Made by a program: the position numbers and the translations under genes. The notes below the pieces were generated by a model. It had not been told where the DNA came from. It saw nothing but the letters and a program-made list of their open reading frames with translations, and did not search any database. Shown one piece after another: positions 11,035 to 21,417 of a DNA stretch of 64,000 nt. Positions within the stretch are counted from its first letter, which is position 1; each line of letters opens with the position of its first letter. Source of the DNA: Emiliania huxleyi CCMP1516. Lineage: Eukaryota > Haptophyta > Isochrysidales > Noelaerhabdaceae. The DNA is taken from positions 101,477 through 165,476 of the forward strand of contig NW_005201191.1 of the NCBI RefSeq assembly GCF_000372725.1, written 5' to 3'.

Positions 11035-13994
11035 GTGATTTTGGTGAACGTCTCGCTGAGCCTGGTCCCGCTCAGAGGCGGCGGGCCCGGCTTCAAGAGG
11101 CCTCGCGACGAGTCGCCCGGTCAGAAGAGCTGGCGGCGCGCTGAGTCTTGCTGGCGTGACGAGCAAAGACGGCGCGACGAGCCGCGATGGCGCGACGAGC
11201 CGCGATGGCGCGACGAGCGCCCGCCGCCGCCGCCACGGTTGGCGCCTCAGCCGCCTCCGGGCGGTCCGTCGCCCCTGCCACCGCCGCCGAGGACAGGCGG
11301 TCCGCCGCAGTCGCCCTCACGCCGGCCAAATCCGGCAGTGCGCAACGAGCCGCCCTCATCTGGCGGCTCTGCTGCCGGTGGTCAGCTCAATGCCAAGCTA
11401 CTCAACGGCCACATCTCGCATGCCAGCAACGCTGACGAGCTGCTTTCGCTCTGCGCTGCCAACAGCACGAGGTTGAATTACATCCACGCTGCGAACCTGT
11501 GGAACAAACTTGGCAAGCAGCGCATCGAGCGGCGGCACGAGGAGCAGCTGGAGCGGCTGGTGAAGCGCACGCTCGATCTCATACCGTCATGCGAAGCACG
11601 CAACCTGGCAAACATCGCTCACGGTGCGGCCAAGTGCCGGCTACCAGTGAGTGTGGTGCGCTCGCTCTACGCGGCGGTGGCGGAGGCGGCGGTGCGCGGC
11701 GGGCTGGCTGGCTTCAACCCTCAGGCCCTGGCCAACACGGTGTGGTCGTATGCGACAGCGGGTGTGGCTGCAGACGCACTGTACGCGGCGGTGGCGGAGG
11801 CGGCGGTGCGCGGCGGGCTGGCTGGCTTCAACCCGCAGGACTTGTCCAACACGGTGTGGGCGTATGCGACAGCGGGCGTGGCTGCAGACGCGCTGTACGC
11901 GGCGGTGGCGGAGGCGGCGGTGCGCGGCTGGCTGGCTGGCTTCAAACCGCAGGCCCTGTCCATCACGGTGTGGGCGTATGCGACAGCGGGCGTGGCTGCA
12001 GACGCTCTGTACGCGGCGGTGGCGAAGGCGGCGGTGCGCGGCGGGCTGGCTGGCTTCAACCCTCAGAACCTGGCCAACACGGTGTGGGCGTATGCGACAG
12101 CGGGCGTGGCTGCAGACGCTCTGTACGCAGCGGTGGCGGAGGCGGCGGTGCGCAGCGGGCTGGCTGGCTCAACCCTCAGAACCTGGCCATGACGGTGTGG
12201 GCATATGCGACGGCGGGCGTGGCTGCAGACGCGCTGTACGCGGCGGTGGCGGAGGCGGCGGTGCGCAGCGGGCTGGCTGGCTTCAACCCGCAGGCCCTGG
12301 CCATGACGGTGTGGGCGTATGCGACAGCGGGCGTGGCTGCAGACGCGCTGTACGCGGCGGTGGCGGAGGCGGCGGTGCGCAGCGGGCTGGCTGGCTTCAA
12401 CCCGCAGGCCCTGGCCAACACGGTGTGGTCGTATGCGACAGCGGGTGTGGCTGCAGACGCGCTGTACGCGGCGGTGGCGGAGGCGGCGGTGCGCAGCGGG
12501 CTGGCTGGCTTCAACGCTCAGAACCTGGCCAACATGGTGTGGGCGTATGCGACAGCGGGCGTGGCTGCAGACGCGCTGTACGCGGCGGTGGCGGAGGCGG
12601 CGGTGCGCGGCTGGCTGGCTGGCTTCAAACCGCAGGCCCTGTCCATCACGGTGTGGGCGTATGCGACAGCGGGCGTGGCTGCAGACGCTCTGTACGCGGC
12701 GGTGGCGAAGGCGGCGGTGCGCGGCGGGCTGGCTGGCTTCAACCCTCAGAACCTGGCCAACACGGTGTGGGCGTATGCGACAGCGGGCGTGGCTGCAGAC
12801 GCTCTGTACGCAGCGGTGGCGGAGGCGGCGGTGCGCAGCGGGCTGGCTGGCTTCAACGCTCAGAACCTGGCCATGACGGTGTGGGCGTATGCGACAGCGG
12901 GCGTGGCTGCAGACGCTCTGTACGCGGCGGTGGCGGAGGCGGCGGTGCGCAGCGGGCTGGCTGGCTTCAACCCTCAGAACCTGGCCATGACGGTGTGGGC
13001 ATATGCGACGGCGGGCGTGGCTGCAGATGCGCTGTACGCGGCGGTGGCGGAGGCGGCGGTGCGCGGCGGGCTGGCTGGCTTCAACCCGCAGGCCCTGGCC
13101 ATGACGGTGTGGGCGTATGCGACAGCGGGCGTGGCTGCAGACGCACTGTACGCGGCGGTGGCGGAGGCGGCGGTGCGCGGCGGGCTGGCTGGCTTCAAAC
13201 CGCAGGCCCTGGCCAACACGGTGTGGTCGTATGCGACAGCGGGTGTGGCTGCAGACGCGCTGTACGCGGCGGTGGCGGAGGCGGCGGTGCGCAGCGGGCT
13301 GGCTGGCTTCAACGCTCAGAACCTGGCCAACATGGTGTGGGCGTATGCGACGGCGGGCCACTACCACCAGGTGCTACTAGCCGATTGCTCGCGCGTTATC
13401 AGCGACTCGCTCGCGCAGAATCCGTCGAGGTGGAGCGAGAACGACCGCTCTCAGCTGCACCAGTGGCAGCTCTGGCTCTTCCTGGAACGCGGCGCAGAAG
13501 AGCAGCAGCATCTCCTCTCGGACTCCCAGCGCCTGCTTTTTCGCGAGGCCATGCAGATGAACGTAGCTCGCCCCTCTGGTTTGCAGCGTTCGGTCTCGGA
13601 TGCCCTTAGCGCCGTCCGGTCCGGCTTCGAGGAAGAGCATCTTGAGCCGCGCACCGGCTACTCGCTCGATCTGGCGCTGCCCTCGTCACGCATCGCGATC
13701 GAGGTGGACGGCCCGTCTCACTTCCTGCTGCCTGACAGCCAAGGCGTGCGCGCGCCCAACGGCCCAACGAAGCTCAAGCGGCGCCTCCTCGCCGCGGCTG
13801 GCTGGAGGGTGATCAGCGTTCCATTCTATGAGTGGGACGGCTTGAACACAGCCAATGAGCGTCAAGCCTACTTGGAGCGAGCGGTCGGCTCGCTCGATGC
13901 GGCAGCGCCACAGGCACCACCGGAAGGATGTACCTCGCTCCCCAGCTGCAGCAGCCCCTCGCTCCCCAGCCCGGTCCAGCAGCCTGAACGCTAG
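11035..13994 (+). CDS. RAP-domain protein with fifteen 38-residue repeats, frameshifted
   Basis: An Arg/Pro-rich N-terminus is followed by a conserved block (LNAKLLNGHISHASNADELL, later NLWNKLGKQ), then fifteen near-identical 38-residue repeats (core LANTVWAYATAGVAADALYA), then a C-terminal RAP domain (IAIEVDGPSHFLL, GWRVISVPFYEWDG, about residues 880-960 of the joined frame). RAP proteins act on organellar RNA; the 38-residue helical repeats resemble octotricopeptide/HPR-type RNA-binding repeats. The frame is broken once: one T is missing near 12169, where all sister repeats read ggcttcaac but this one reads ggctcaac. Frame 1 holds 11035-12168 and frame 3 the rest. That may be a sequencing error or an inactivating change; everything downstream, including the RAP domain, is intact. 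Start is uncertain because an upstream exon is possible. Confidence 0.85.
11670..13355 (+). repeat. 114-bp coding tandem repeat, 15 units
   Basis: Units begin at about 11670, 11784, 11898 and so on to 13266, each 114 bases (38 codons). Unit variants recur in blocks: the WLAGFKPQALSI unit followed by the AVAKAAVR unit occurs at about 11900 and again about 683 bases later. The ANTVWSYATAG / FNAQNLANM pair near 12400 recurs about 800 bases later. This is the pattern left by unequal crossing-over of several units at once. Confidence 0.9.
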
Positions 13995-14319
13995 TCGCGG
14001 TGTGAGAGGACCGTTGTTCGCGCATACGGCTTTTTGTGGACAGTGGAGCCCCCGCTCGCACGATGTCGCAAGGCGCCCGCAACGGTCTCGACACTCGAGC
14101 GCGAATGCGGAATGGTCATTCCGCTGGCATATCTTGCGAACGGATCGAAGCGCAAAAAGGACAGTCTTTGAGGGGGCGGCGTGAAATGCCAGAATTACAA
14201 AATGTGTGTCCACGCACCCGACAAACACAACACCGAAGTCTCTTGTATGATCACACCTCGGCCAAATTTTGTGGCGCCACGCCTGCACCCTCGCCCGCTG
14301 ACCACCCGCGCCCCCCACA
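13995..14319. other. Intergenic between convergent genes
   Basis: A 325-base spacer between the stops of the RAP gene (+) and the MFS gene (-). I see no additional gene and no clear polyadenylation signal. It should contain both 3' untranslated regions. Confidence 0.5.
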
Positions 14320-16543
14320 CTACGCTGTCCCGGCCAGCAAGACCCCCGCAGTCTCTGGCAGCGTGGCCGCGAGCACTGCGCCAAGCAGATTGGCGACGGC
14401 GACGCCCGACGCGATGACGGCCATCGGCCGGTCCGCGTAGACCCAGCTGGCGGCAGGCACAGAACCGAGCAGGAAGCACAGCCGCGCGATGGACGCGCCG
14501 AGCCCGCGGCTCTCCGTCGGGTACAGCTCGGGGCCGGCGATGCACATCGCCGAGTTCGCGCCTATGGCACCGCGGCTCACACGCCTCGCAATCCTGTCAC
14601 GCTCACGCCAGCGGTGCGGCTGCGCCGAGGGCGCGCCGGTGACGCACGAGCGGGCAAGCATGTTCGAAAGGAGCACGCCGGTGGAGCCGGCGGCGAGCGG
14701 CGCGCCGGCGAGGAGGGAGACACCCGCGAAGGCCATGCTCACGACTTGCACGCCGCGGCGGCCGCCGAGCAAGCCGAGGGGGCCGCGAGGCGTGTCGACG
14801 GCCATCTGCACGAGCAGCGTGCCTGTTCTTGAGTCCTCGCAAGTATGACATGGCATCGTGAGCTGTCGACGGCCGGCTGCACGAGCAGCGTGCCGGGCAG
14901 CTCCATCGAGCAGATCAGCGCCTGCTGCGCGTAGTCGAAGCTGCACTCGTTGGCGGAGCTGCGCGTCGCGAGCGCGTTCATCAGAAAGACGCCCGACCAA
15001 CCGAACCCGCCGACCAAGTTGCAGAGCCAGTGGTTGAGCGTCTGGCGCCGCACGCCGCAGAGCGAGGACGAGGTGAGCACACCGCCGCCGGTGGTGTGCG
15101 GCCTCTTGACCTGCGAATGAATATTGTTGATTAAAGCTGTCGATCAAGCTGTTAATTAGCCATAGGCCTCGCGACCTGCTCGCCGACAAACGTCTTGATT
15201 GCGGCGCGCGAGAGTCGCGTGTCCTTGCTAATCGGCACCACGCGCTGCGACGTCCACTCCACCGGCGTCGGCGCGCCCTCCAGGCTCCGGCTGCCCACCC
15301 CGTCGGCAGAGGAGCCACCTGCAGCCCGGCTCTCCGTGCCGATCTGCTCGGCGCTCAGCGGCGTCACGCGCGGCGCCACGGCGGCGGGTCTGGTGCCGGC
15401 CCCGGCCCGTCCCTCTTCCACCGGCAGCAGCGGCTCGCTCAGGTCGCCCGCCGCCGCCGCCGCCGCCGCGCCGCCACTGCCTTTGCCGCCGCCGCCGCTC
15501 TCGGCGTCGGCGCCGCCGTCGGCGGGCGTGCAAGCCGACGGCTCGGCAAACGGCGTGTACGCGCGGGGTCCGCCCCGCCCGCCGCCGTTGCCACCTTTGG
15601 TCGGGCTGTGGCGCGGCGCCGTGGCGGAGCGGAGCAAGTGGAGGTTGGCCTCGCTCGAGCCGGAGCCGGAGCCCGAGAGGCGCGCGGCGGCGGTGGCGGC
15701 AGCCGGCTTCTTGTGGCGCGGCGCGAGCAGCTTTTTGAGGTGGTGTAGCGCGCCTCCGCGGTTGACGCTGTCCATGTGGCGGAGCACCCGTTTCGCCTTT
15801 GAGCGGCGGCCATGGGCGAGCAGCCAGGAGGGGGACTCGGTCACGCAAGGCAGCACGCACGCCGCGAGCACCACGGGCATGCTCGTCACCAGCACGAGCC
15901 GGCGCCACGGCACAGGCAGAGGGTGTCCACCCTTGCCTCCGCCTGCGTCCGCCTCGTCGTCCTCGGCGGTGACGGAGAGGACAACCCACGCGAGCAAGAC
16001 GGTGAGCAGGGTACCACTGGCCCACGCCCACGCGACCGAGTTGAGTGTGCGGCCGCGCGCCGCCGACGGAGAGAGTTCGGCGAGTAACTCGAAGGGGCAG
16101 GTGGCGCCGCTCAAGCCGACGCCCACGAGCGCCTGCAGCAGGACGAGGGTGCCGAAGGTGGGCGCCGCTGTCGACGCGAGCCCACCGACACTCATGATAC
16201 AGATGGCGAGCAGCGTGGCCGTGCGCCGCCCAAAGGCATCGGCGCATGCGCCGAAAAGCGGCGTGGTGATGCACGAAGCGCCAAACGACGCAGAAGCAAT
16301 CAAAGCAGCGGCGTCGGGGTCAACGCCAAACGCAGCGCCGGCGCACGGCGGCAGAAAGGCGAGCAGGTTCGTCTGGATCGACTGTGCCACGACAAAGAGG
16401 CTGATGGCGGTGACAGTCCAAAAGTGGAAGGAGCCGCAGCCGATGGCGTCGAGAGCGGCATCCACGTCGAGGACCGAGGTGCTCTGCAAGTGCTTTGGAG
16501 GGGTGGGAGCCGAGGCGGCGCTCGTGCTAGCCTTGTCCGGCAT
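14320..16543 (-). CDS. Major facilitator superfamily transporter (SV2/organic-cation type)
   Basis: Four exons (16543-15176, 15110-14894, 14822-14637, 14561-14320) join in frame to about 670 residues. The first half has the MFS pattern: helices after residue 40, the loop GACADAFGRRTATLL (equivalent to the conserved G-x-x-x-D-R-x-G-R-R loop), GVGLSGATCPFELLAELSP and SPSWLLAHGR. A long Ser/Gly/Ala-rich loop (about residues 265-450) separates the two six-helix bundles. The second half ends with GPELYPTES-RGLGASIARL, typical of SV2 and organic-ion carriers. Substrate unknown. The three introns are 65, 71 and 75 bases. Each is bounded by a direct repeat of 15, 30 and 15 bases, and donors are GT, GC and GC. 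Exon phases sum correctly only with these junctions, which is strong internal support. Confidence 0.85.
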
Positions 16544-16995
16544 ACACGCTATACGCGTGCACCACCGCTCCGAGAGCGTCGCGACTCAACGATCCAGCCC
16601 CACCCCGAAAAATCCAAAGCCCAAGACGAGCCAGGGACGATAGAGAGGCCGCGAGTGCGGGCACGATTCGCCGACCAGGGAGAGCGGACTCGACCTCTCT
16701 GGGAGGGGAGGCGACACGACCCAATGCCACCGCCCTCGCCCGGGGAAACTTCAGCAGGGCATTCGACGCTCTCGGAGGCGGCAGTACTTGTAGTATAGTA
16801 GGGTGAGAATTATGAAAAACGCCGGAATTCGGACGAGTACTCTCGCCTGCACAAATTCGATAAGTGGGACAAGGAGGGATGCGTCCAGGATGCACGTCCT
16901 GCAGTTTGAGGTGTGCTTTCGTTCCCTCTCCTCGGTGACCAAACGACGAGCTGGAGAGCTGGCGACCGAACGCGACCCGAGGGTGGCTGGCGGCG
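16544..16995. other. 5' region of the MFS gene, no gene seen
   Basis: It lies between the MFS start (- strand, 16543) and the next + strand frame at 16996, so it probably holds divergent promoters. The sequence is moderately GC-rich without obvious elements. Confidence 0.4.
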
Positions 16996-17998
16996 ATGGA
17001 CGACCGAGCGGAGACGCAACGAATCGAGGAGCGGCTCCCGCAGGGAACCGACGAGTGGCTCGCGAGACCTCGGCTGTCGACGACTTCGCGAGGAACGATC
17101 ACGCCGGTGGCAATACTGCAGCCGCTGTCCGCGCCGGTCGGCGACGTGGTGATGTACACCGGGCCGTTGCAGCCGATGGGGCAGCTCCACGGGATCGGCA
17201 GGGAGTTCGGTGTCGGGACACAACCGTTGCCTGCATGCGTTGTTCGGGAGGCCGGCGAAGGCGCGATCACAGAAGATGAGCGCAGAGGCGACGTCGGGCC
17301 GACGCGAGCAAACAAGACGAGGCGGATGGATCGGCGCCTCACTCACTGGCAGTGCATCTACTGCCGGCGCGAGACGCGGAACGATGCACGGGCGACGAGG
17401 TGCTGGAACTGCGATGGCGAGAAGGAGCAGCTGCGTGACGCGGACAGTGAGGGGCGCGAGGCGGCGCGCCGCGGGCAACGTGCGAAGGAGTACGCTGGCA
17501 GATCCTATGCTGGCAGATCATATGCACTGGGAGACGCAGCAGCTCGAGCAGTACACGGGGGCGGCTTCTTACCTGCGAAAGGAGGAATGCATGCTCGGGG
17601 TGATGGAGTCGTACTACGTCGTGCAGACGGGCGCTCGGGTGAGCGTGTTTGATGAGGTTAAGCGGTCCCTCATGACGGGAGCGGACGTTGCTCATTTCTT
17701 TAACGCGATCGGGCGCAAGGCGGCGGTGGGCGTGCCGGGCGAGACTACCTTTCCCATGGGCGGCTACTTCAACGAGTTCCGGCGCGAGGGCATGACCGTC
17801 GATCTCGTGCGAGAGCTGCGTACCGCGGTCAAGTTCGCAATCGTTGCGGCCGGCGGCGACGTGACGGCGATCACGAAGAACGCGAGGACTTTCAGCGAGT
17901 GGTACAGCCATCTCATGTTGCTCATGGGACGTGAGTTGGCCTCCTTTTCAATCAAAAACAGCGCCTTCAGCACAACTATTTCGAGGTCTCGCGGATAG
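16996..17998 (+). pseudogene. RanBP2-type zinc finger gene relic in two frames
   Basis: Frame 1 (16996-17652) contains a RanBP2-type zinc finger: HWQCIYCRRE then RCWNCDGE, the W-x-C-x2-C ... C-x2-C arrangement with an Asn in the last knuckle. After a 15-base tandem duplication (gctggcagatcctat, then gctggcagatcatat) around 17492-17521, the protein-like sequence continues in frame 2 to 17998 (HWETQQLEQYTGAASYL, VSVFDEVKRSLMTGADVAHF, TTFPMGGYFNEFRREGM). RanBP2 fingers bind ubiquitin or RNA. The downstream part is not recognised and could be the body of a mobile element or a host gene. The frame change suggests decay, an unseen intron, or a base error. Confidence 0.45.
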
Positions 17999-17999
17999 G

Positions 18000-18743
18000 G
18001 TGCCCACAGGACCCAAAAGAAAAGAGCTTTCGCCTCAAAAAGGGACGCACGAGGCAAATCTGATGTTGGAGTGTTCCAATAGGAGCGAGGCCTCTTCCGT
18101 TGGGGGACCGAGTTCATAGGAAACGAGGGTTTCCCATTGTGACCCGCTCGAGCCAGTCGGAGGTGAAGCGGAGGCGAGACCTCGACCAAAGAAGAGACAT
18201 CAGAAACGGCTACAGCGGCCGTCAGGCGACGCTCGGCTGGCGAATAAAAGAGCGAATCAGGGAGAACCGGAGCCCCGGGAAATCGCGCGGAGGAACCCTG
18301 AGACGGGATGCTGAGTGAGGACCTGTGTACGTGAGTGGTGTACAGTGTCATGTCTACTAGCTCCGAGTAGAGGGGGCGTTCTGAAGTTAAGGGGAAACCC
18401 GGTACACGGAACCAACCCTCGGAGACCTGTGTTTACTTTAAGGCCCTTTCCCTGCGAACGCGCACCCCCGGGGCTAGGGCTCTCTTGCCCGCAACCCGAT
18501 GCCAATCATCCGGCCCGCTGGGTGCGCTTCTTAGCCCCCCGGCCCTGGATGTGCGGTTGATGACTGCACTCCAAGTGCTCCAAGTGCCCCAAGATGTGAG
18601 GTTGCCGACTGCACTCCAAGTGCTCCAAGTTGAGTTGAGGGTGCTCCAAGTGCACCTGCAAGTGGCTGGCCTAATCCACCAGCCCGACGCGCACTACAGT
18701 TACCCTCCGCGACACACCTCTCACAGCAGACTACTGGCACACC
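18000..18743. repeat. Non-coding stretch with a short tandem repeat (18566-18665)
   Basis: Most of this stretch shows no gene. Between 18566 and 18665 the motif gcactccaagtgctccaagt recurs about four times with variations. The remainder has mixed composition. Confidence 0.55.
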
Positions 18744-19012
18744 TCAGCTCCACCACCGCCTGTGTACCTGCTTCTTCAAGTTTTTCTCGATAGTCTTGAG
18801 GTTGGCGCATGCCTCCTCAGCCGAGACCTCTGCAGTCGCTTGCAGTGCGTAGTGTGCCGTGCCGCTCATGCCTTTGGCGGCCGCGATGCAGCCGCAAAGC
18901 TTGTCGACGACCACGCTGGCCACTGTGGCGCTGAAGCTCGCCCCTTGCTCCTCCACGAGCCTCCTCAGGCGGCCTTCGTCTAGCGCGTACCGCGCCACCT
19001 CGCGCCGCACCT
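18744..19012 (-). CDS. Possible exon of an unrecognised helical protein
   Basis: An open frame after a plausible acceptor (gaatcgcag before GTG) reads as an amphipathic helix-rich stretch (RRLVEEQGASFSATVASVVV, CANLKTIEKNLKKQVHR), ending near 18744. There is no ATG in frame, so if real it is an internal or terminal exon. No family recognised. Confidence 0.3.
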
Positions 19013-19278
19013 GCGATTCGAGGCTCAGCTTATAGTGTATAGAGCGTAAAATAAAAGCTCCCCAATCCGCTGAACACTGGATTCAAGTCGACACACAAAA
19101 ACGGAACGCATCATGGCGTTTACCCGGGTACCTCTCTTTCCCCGCGCAGAAGTCGCCACTGGAGCAGGTAAGGTAAGGTAGAAGTTCTCCACACACACAC
19201 AAAGCATGTGCTTTGAGGGGGAGTTCGGTGCGCCCGTTGTCATTTTGACGGCTTGTCGTGTGGCGGGCTGGCCAGAGC

Positions 19279-20076
19279 TCAGTCGTCGCGCGGCCTTGCC
19301 TTGCGGAGCTGCTTGAACTCTCCATGCATCTTCTGCGAGAGCTTGCGCTTGCGGCGGGTCTTGGTCGGGCAATCGTCCTCCTTGTTTGGGAAGTTGGCTG
19401 TCTCCATCGCCTCGTAGTACTTCCAGAGCGGCGACCGTTGGCGCCCGACGAGACTGTCGAGGCCCGGCTCCTCCCATTCGTAGAGCGAGTTTGGGCCGCA
19501 CCAGGGGTAGCCCTTGCGTGCAGCGGAGTCCGAGCACGGCACGATGTTGAAGCCCCATTCCTTGATCTGGGGGTAGATCGCCTTCTTGTAGCCGCTCGAT
19601 CCGACGACAAACCACTTGACATTGGGATCCTGGTTCGTGGTGTTGGTCAGGTTGAACGCCTGTCCGAGGATCTGCACGTTCGTTCGCGGCCACTCTGCCT
19701 CCGGGCGCTCCTCGCGCGAAATCGAGTGCATCAGGTTGAAGCGAACACCGTGCTTGAGCCCGTCCTTGATGAATGCGCGGGAGGGGCCGGGTGGTAACGC
19801 AGCACACCAGTACGAATTGGCCCACAAGAAGTTGACCTCTTTGATGGTCGATACGCAGCCATCCTCCAAGATTGGGTCGAGGAGCTTGCTCATGCCCAGC
19901 GGGTGCGTCTCTGTGATGGCGACACCTTGGCCGATGACGTTGATGGTGTACGGACCGTTGCCGCACTCACGGTTCACGTTGGACTTGTACGCGTAGTGAG
20001 TCGAATCGGGCTCGGCGGAGTGATCGGGCACGGCGGACATCAGGACGTCCGATCCAACAGGGATCATACAGGCCAA
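19279..20076 (-). CDS. Unrecognised protein, single visible exon
   Basis: A clean 798-base frame follows an acceptor (cattcag before TTGGCCTG), with a possible ATG at 20067 (MIPVGSDVLMSAVPDHS). Residues look genuinely coding: mixed composition, several Cys and Trp (NRECGNGPYTINVIGQG, NFLWANSYWCAALPPG, GYPWCGPNSLYEWEEPG), and a basic C-terminus (CPTKTRRKRKLSQKMHG). There is no signal peptide in this exon and no family I recognise. Upstream sense sequence is a long C/CCAC-rich tract (G run at 20120-20165 on the + strand), which looks like an intron polypyrimidine tract, so an earlier exon is likely. Confidence 0.5.
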   Translation of the reverse strand: MACMIPVGSDVLMSAVPDHSAEPDSTHYAYKSNVNRECGNGPYTINVIGQGVAITETHPLGMSKLLDPILEDGCVSTIKEVNFLWANSYWCAALPPGPSRAFIKDGLKHGVRFNLMHSISREERPEAEWPRTNVQILGQAFNLTNTTNQDPNVKWFVVGSSGYKKAIYPQIKEWGFNIVPCSDSAARKGYPWCGPNSLYEWEEPGLDSLVGRQRSPLWKYYEAMETANFPNKEDDCPTKTRRKRKLSQKMHGEFKQLRKARPRDD

Positions 20077-21130
20077 CTGAATGCGGGTGGAGTGTTGGTT
20101 GCGCTGGTGGTGGGGGTGGTGGGGTGGGTGGGGGGTGGGGGGGGGGGGGGGGGAAAAGAAAGGGGGGTGGCTGAAGCCCTCATGCCGCCGGCGTACGTCC
20201 ACCCCCCCTTCGGAGGTGGTCCCCCAGCAGCTGGCCCCTCGAGACTGTCGGTGCTTGGCGGGAGGAGGGGGAGAGGGAGGCCCGGTGGGAGGGGAGGGAG
20301 AGGGAGGCCGCCTTGGGCTCTTCTCTCCCTGGGCTCTTCTCCTCTCCCCACCCTGGGCTCTTCTCCCCTCTCCTGCCTGGTACTCTCGGCCTGATTACCG
20401 GAGCGTCTGCTGGAGAGCAGACGCTGGGGGGACACTCTCGCCCGGAGGCGGATGGGGATGGGGGGGCGCCGCGCCGCCGCCGCCGTGCCGCCTTCTCCCG
20501 CAGCTCCCGCTTTGACCTCCCCCAGCTGCTTCTCCTCAGCTCAACCTGTGAGCTTGCGAGGGCAACGGGGGTGGGAGTGCTCTCGGGCGGCGTGTGCGAG
20601 CGCGCGCGGCGCGCGATCTCTTTCGCGAGGGCACGGTGGGTCGGGTGAGTATCGCTCGCACAATTTCACGTTATATGAGGCGCTGCCCCTGACTGCCTTT
20701 GCAAGAACGCCAGCGGCGGTGGTTGAACCGTTCGCGGTTCGAGCCGGGAGCTTTTGGCTCCCGGTTCGAAACTCGCGTGGAGGGTTGCTTCGCGGTAGCG
20801 AACGCGGGCAACGCGAGCGCGCGCGTGCGCGTGCGCGGCTGCAAGGCGAGGCGAGGCGCAGGCGCAGGCGCAGGCGCGCAAGGCGAGGCGGGCGGCGGCG
20901 GCGCGCGATCGCTTCTTTTGCTCGGGTGAGGCGTGGCGAGCGCGTCGCGCGGTGAAGACGGCGCACGCTGAGAAGTTCTTGGTGACCCACCACGGTGGCA
21001 GCGAGCCAGAGCAAGCGACCTGCCGCATGACGGGTAGAAAAAGAATTCCGGGTCGAGTCACGGCAGGAAAGGTGGAACCGCTGGCGCTGGCCGCTGCAGA
21101 GAGTGAGGCTGTGGGTGCTCGCGCTGCATC
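20077..21130. other. Low-complexity GC-rich DNA with a hairpin
   Basis: It contains the G run (20120-20165), a CTC/CCC-rich tract (20320-20530) and an 11-bp inverted repeat at 20741-20767 (gagccgggagc, loop ttttg, gctcccggttc, with one G-T pair). A gcgcaggcgcaggcg tandem tract follows at about 20860-20885. Short frames on both strands look compositional. No gene called. Confidence 0.5.
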
Positions 21131-21417
21131 ACCTACCTGAGCTGCGTGCTCTGCTGCTCTGCTTTTGGGGCTGGCGTGCTGGCTGCTCGGTGTGTGTAGC
21201 GTGTAGCCACATGGCACAACACACGCCTCTGTACACACTGTCCCTCAGGACGCACCTTGTAAATGTTAATGGATAATGCCGCCCGGGAACAACGTGACAT
21301 ACCACCACGACCGGAGTTCCACAATCATCTATATCTATATCGCGGCTGGGTGTGGTGCGCGGGCACGTCGGTTGCCCCAACATCGGCGGTGCGCAACGCC
21401 CTCTGCCCGGCACCCCT

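Noticed and set aside
11670-13355. CRISPR-like regular array
   Set aside because: Units are contiguous 114-bp coding repeats without unique spacers, in a eukaryotic gene.
11651-13609. Long alternative frames through the RAP repeats on both strands (up to 652 codons)
   Set aside because: A 114-bp repeat without stops in any frame gives long shadows; only the LANTVWAYATAG frame matches a known protein family and leads into the RAP domain.
15195-16643. 482-codon + strand frame antisense to the MFS gene
   Set aside because: Low-complexity shadow of a GC-rich coding exon; the - strand frame has clear MFS motifs.
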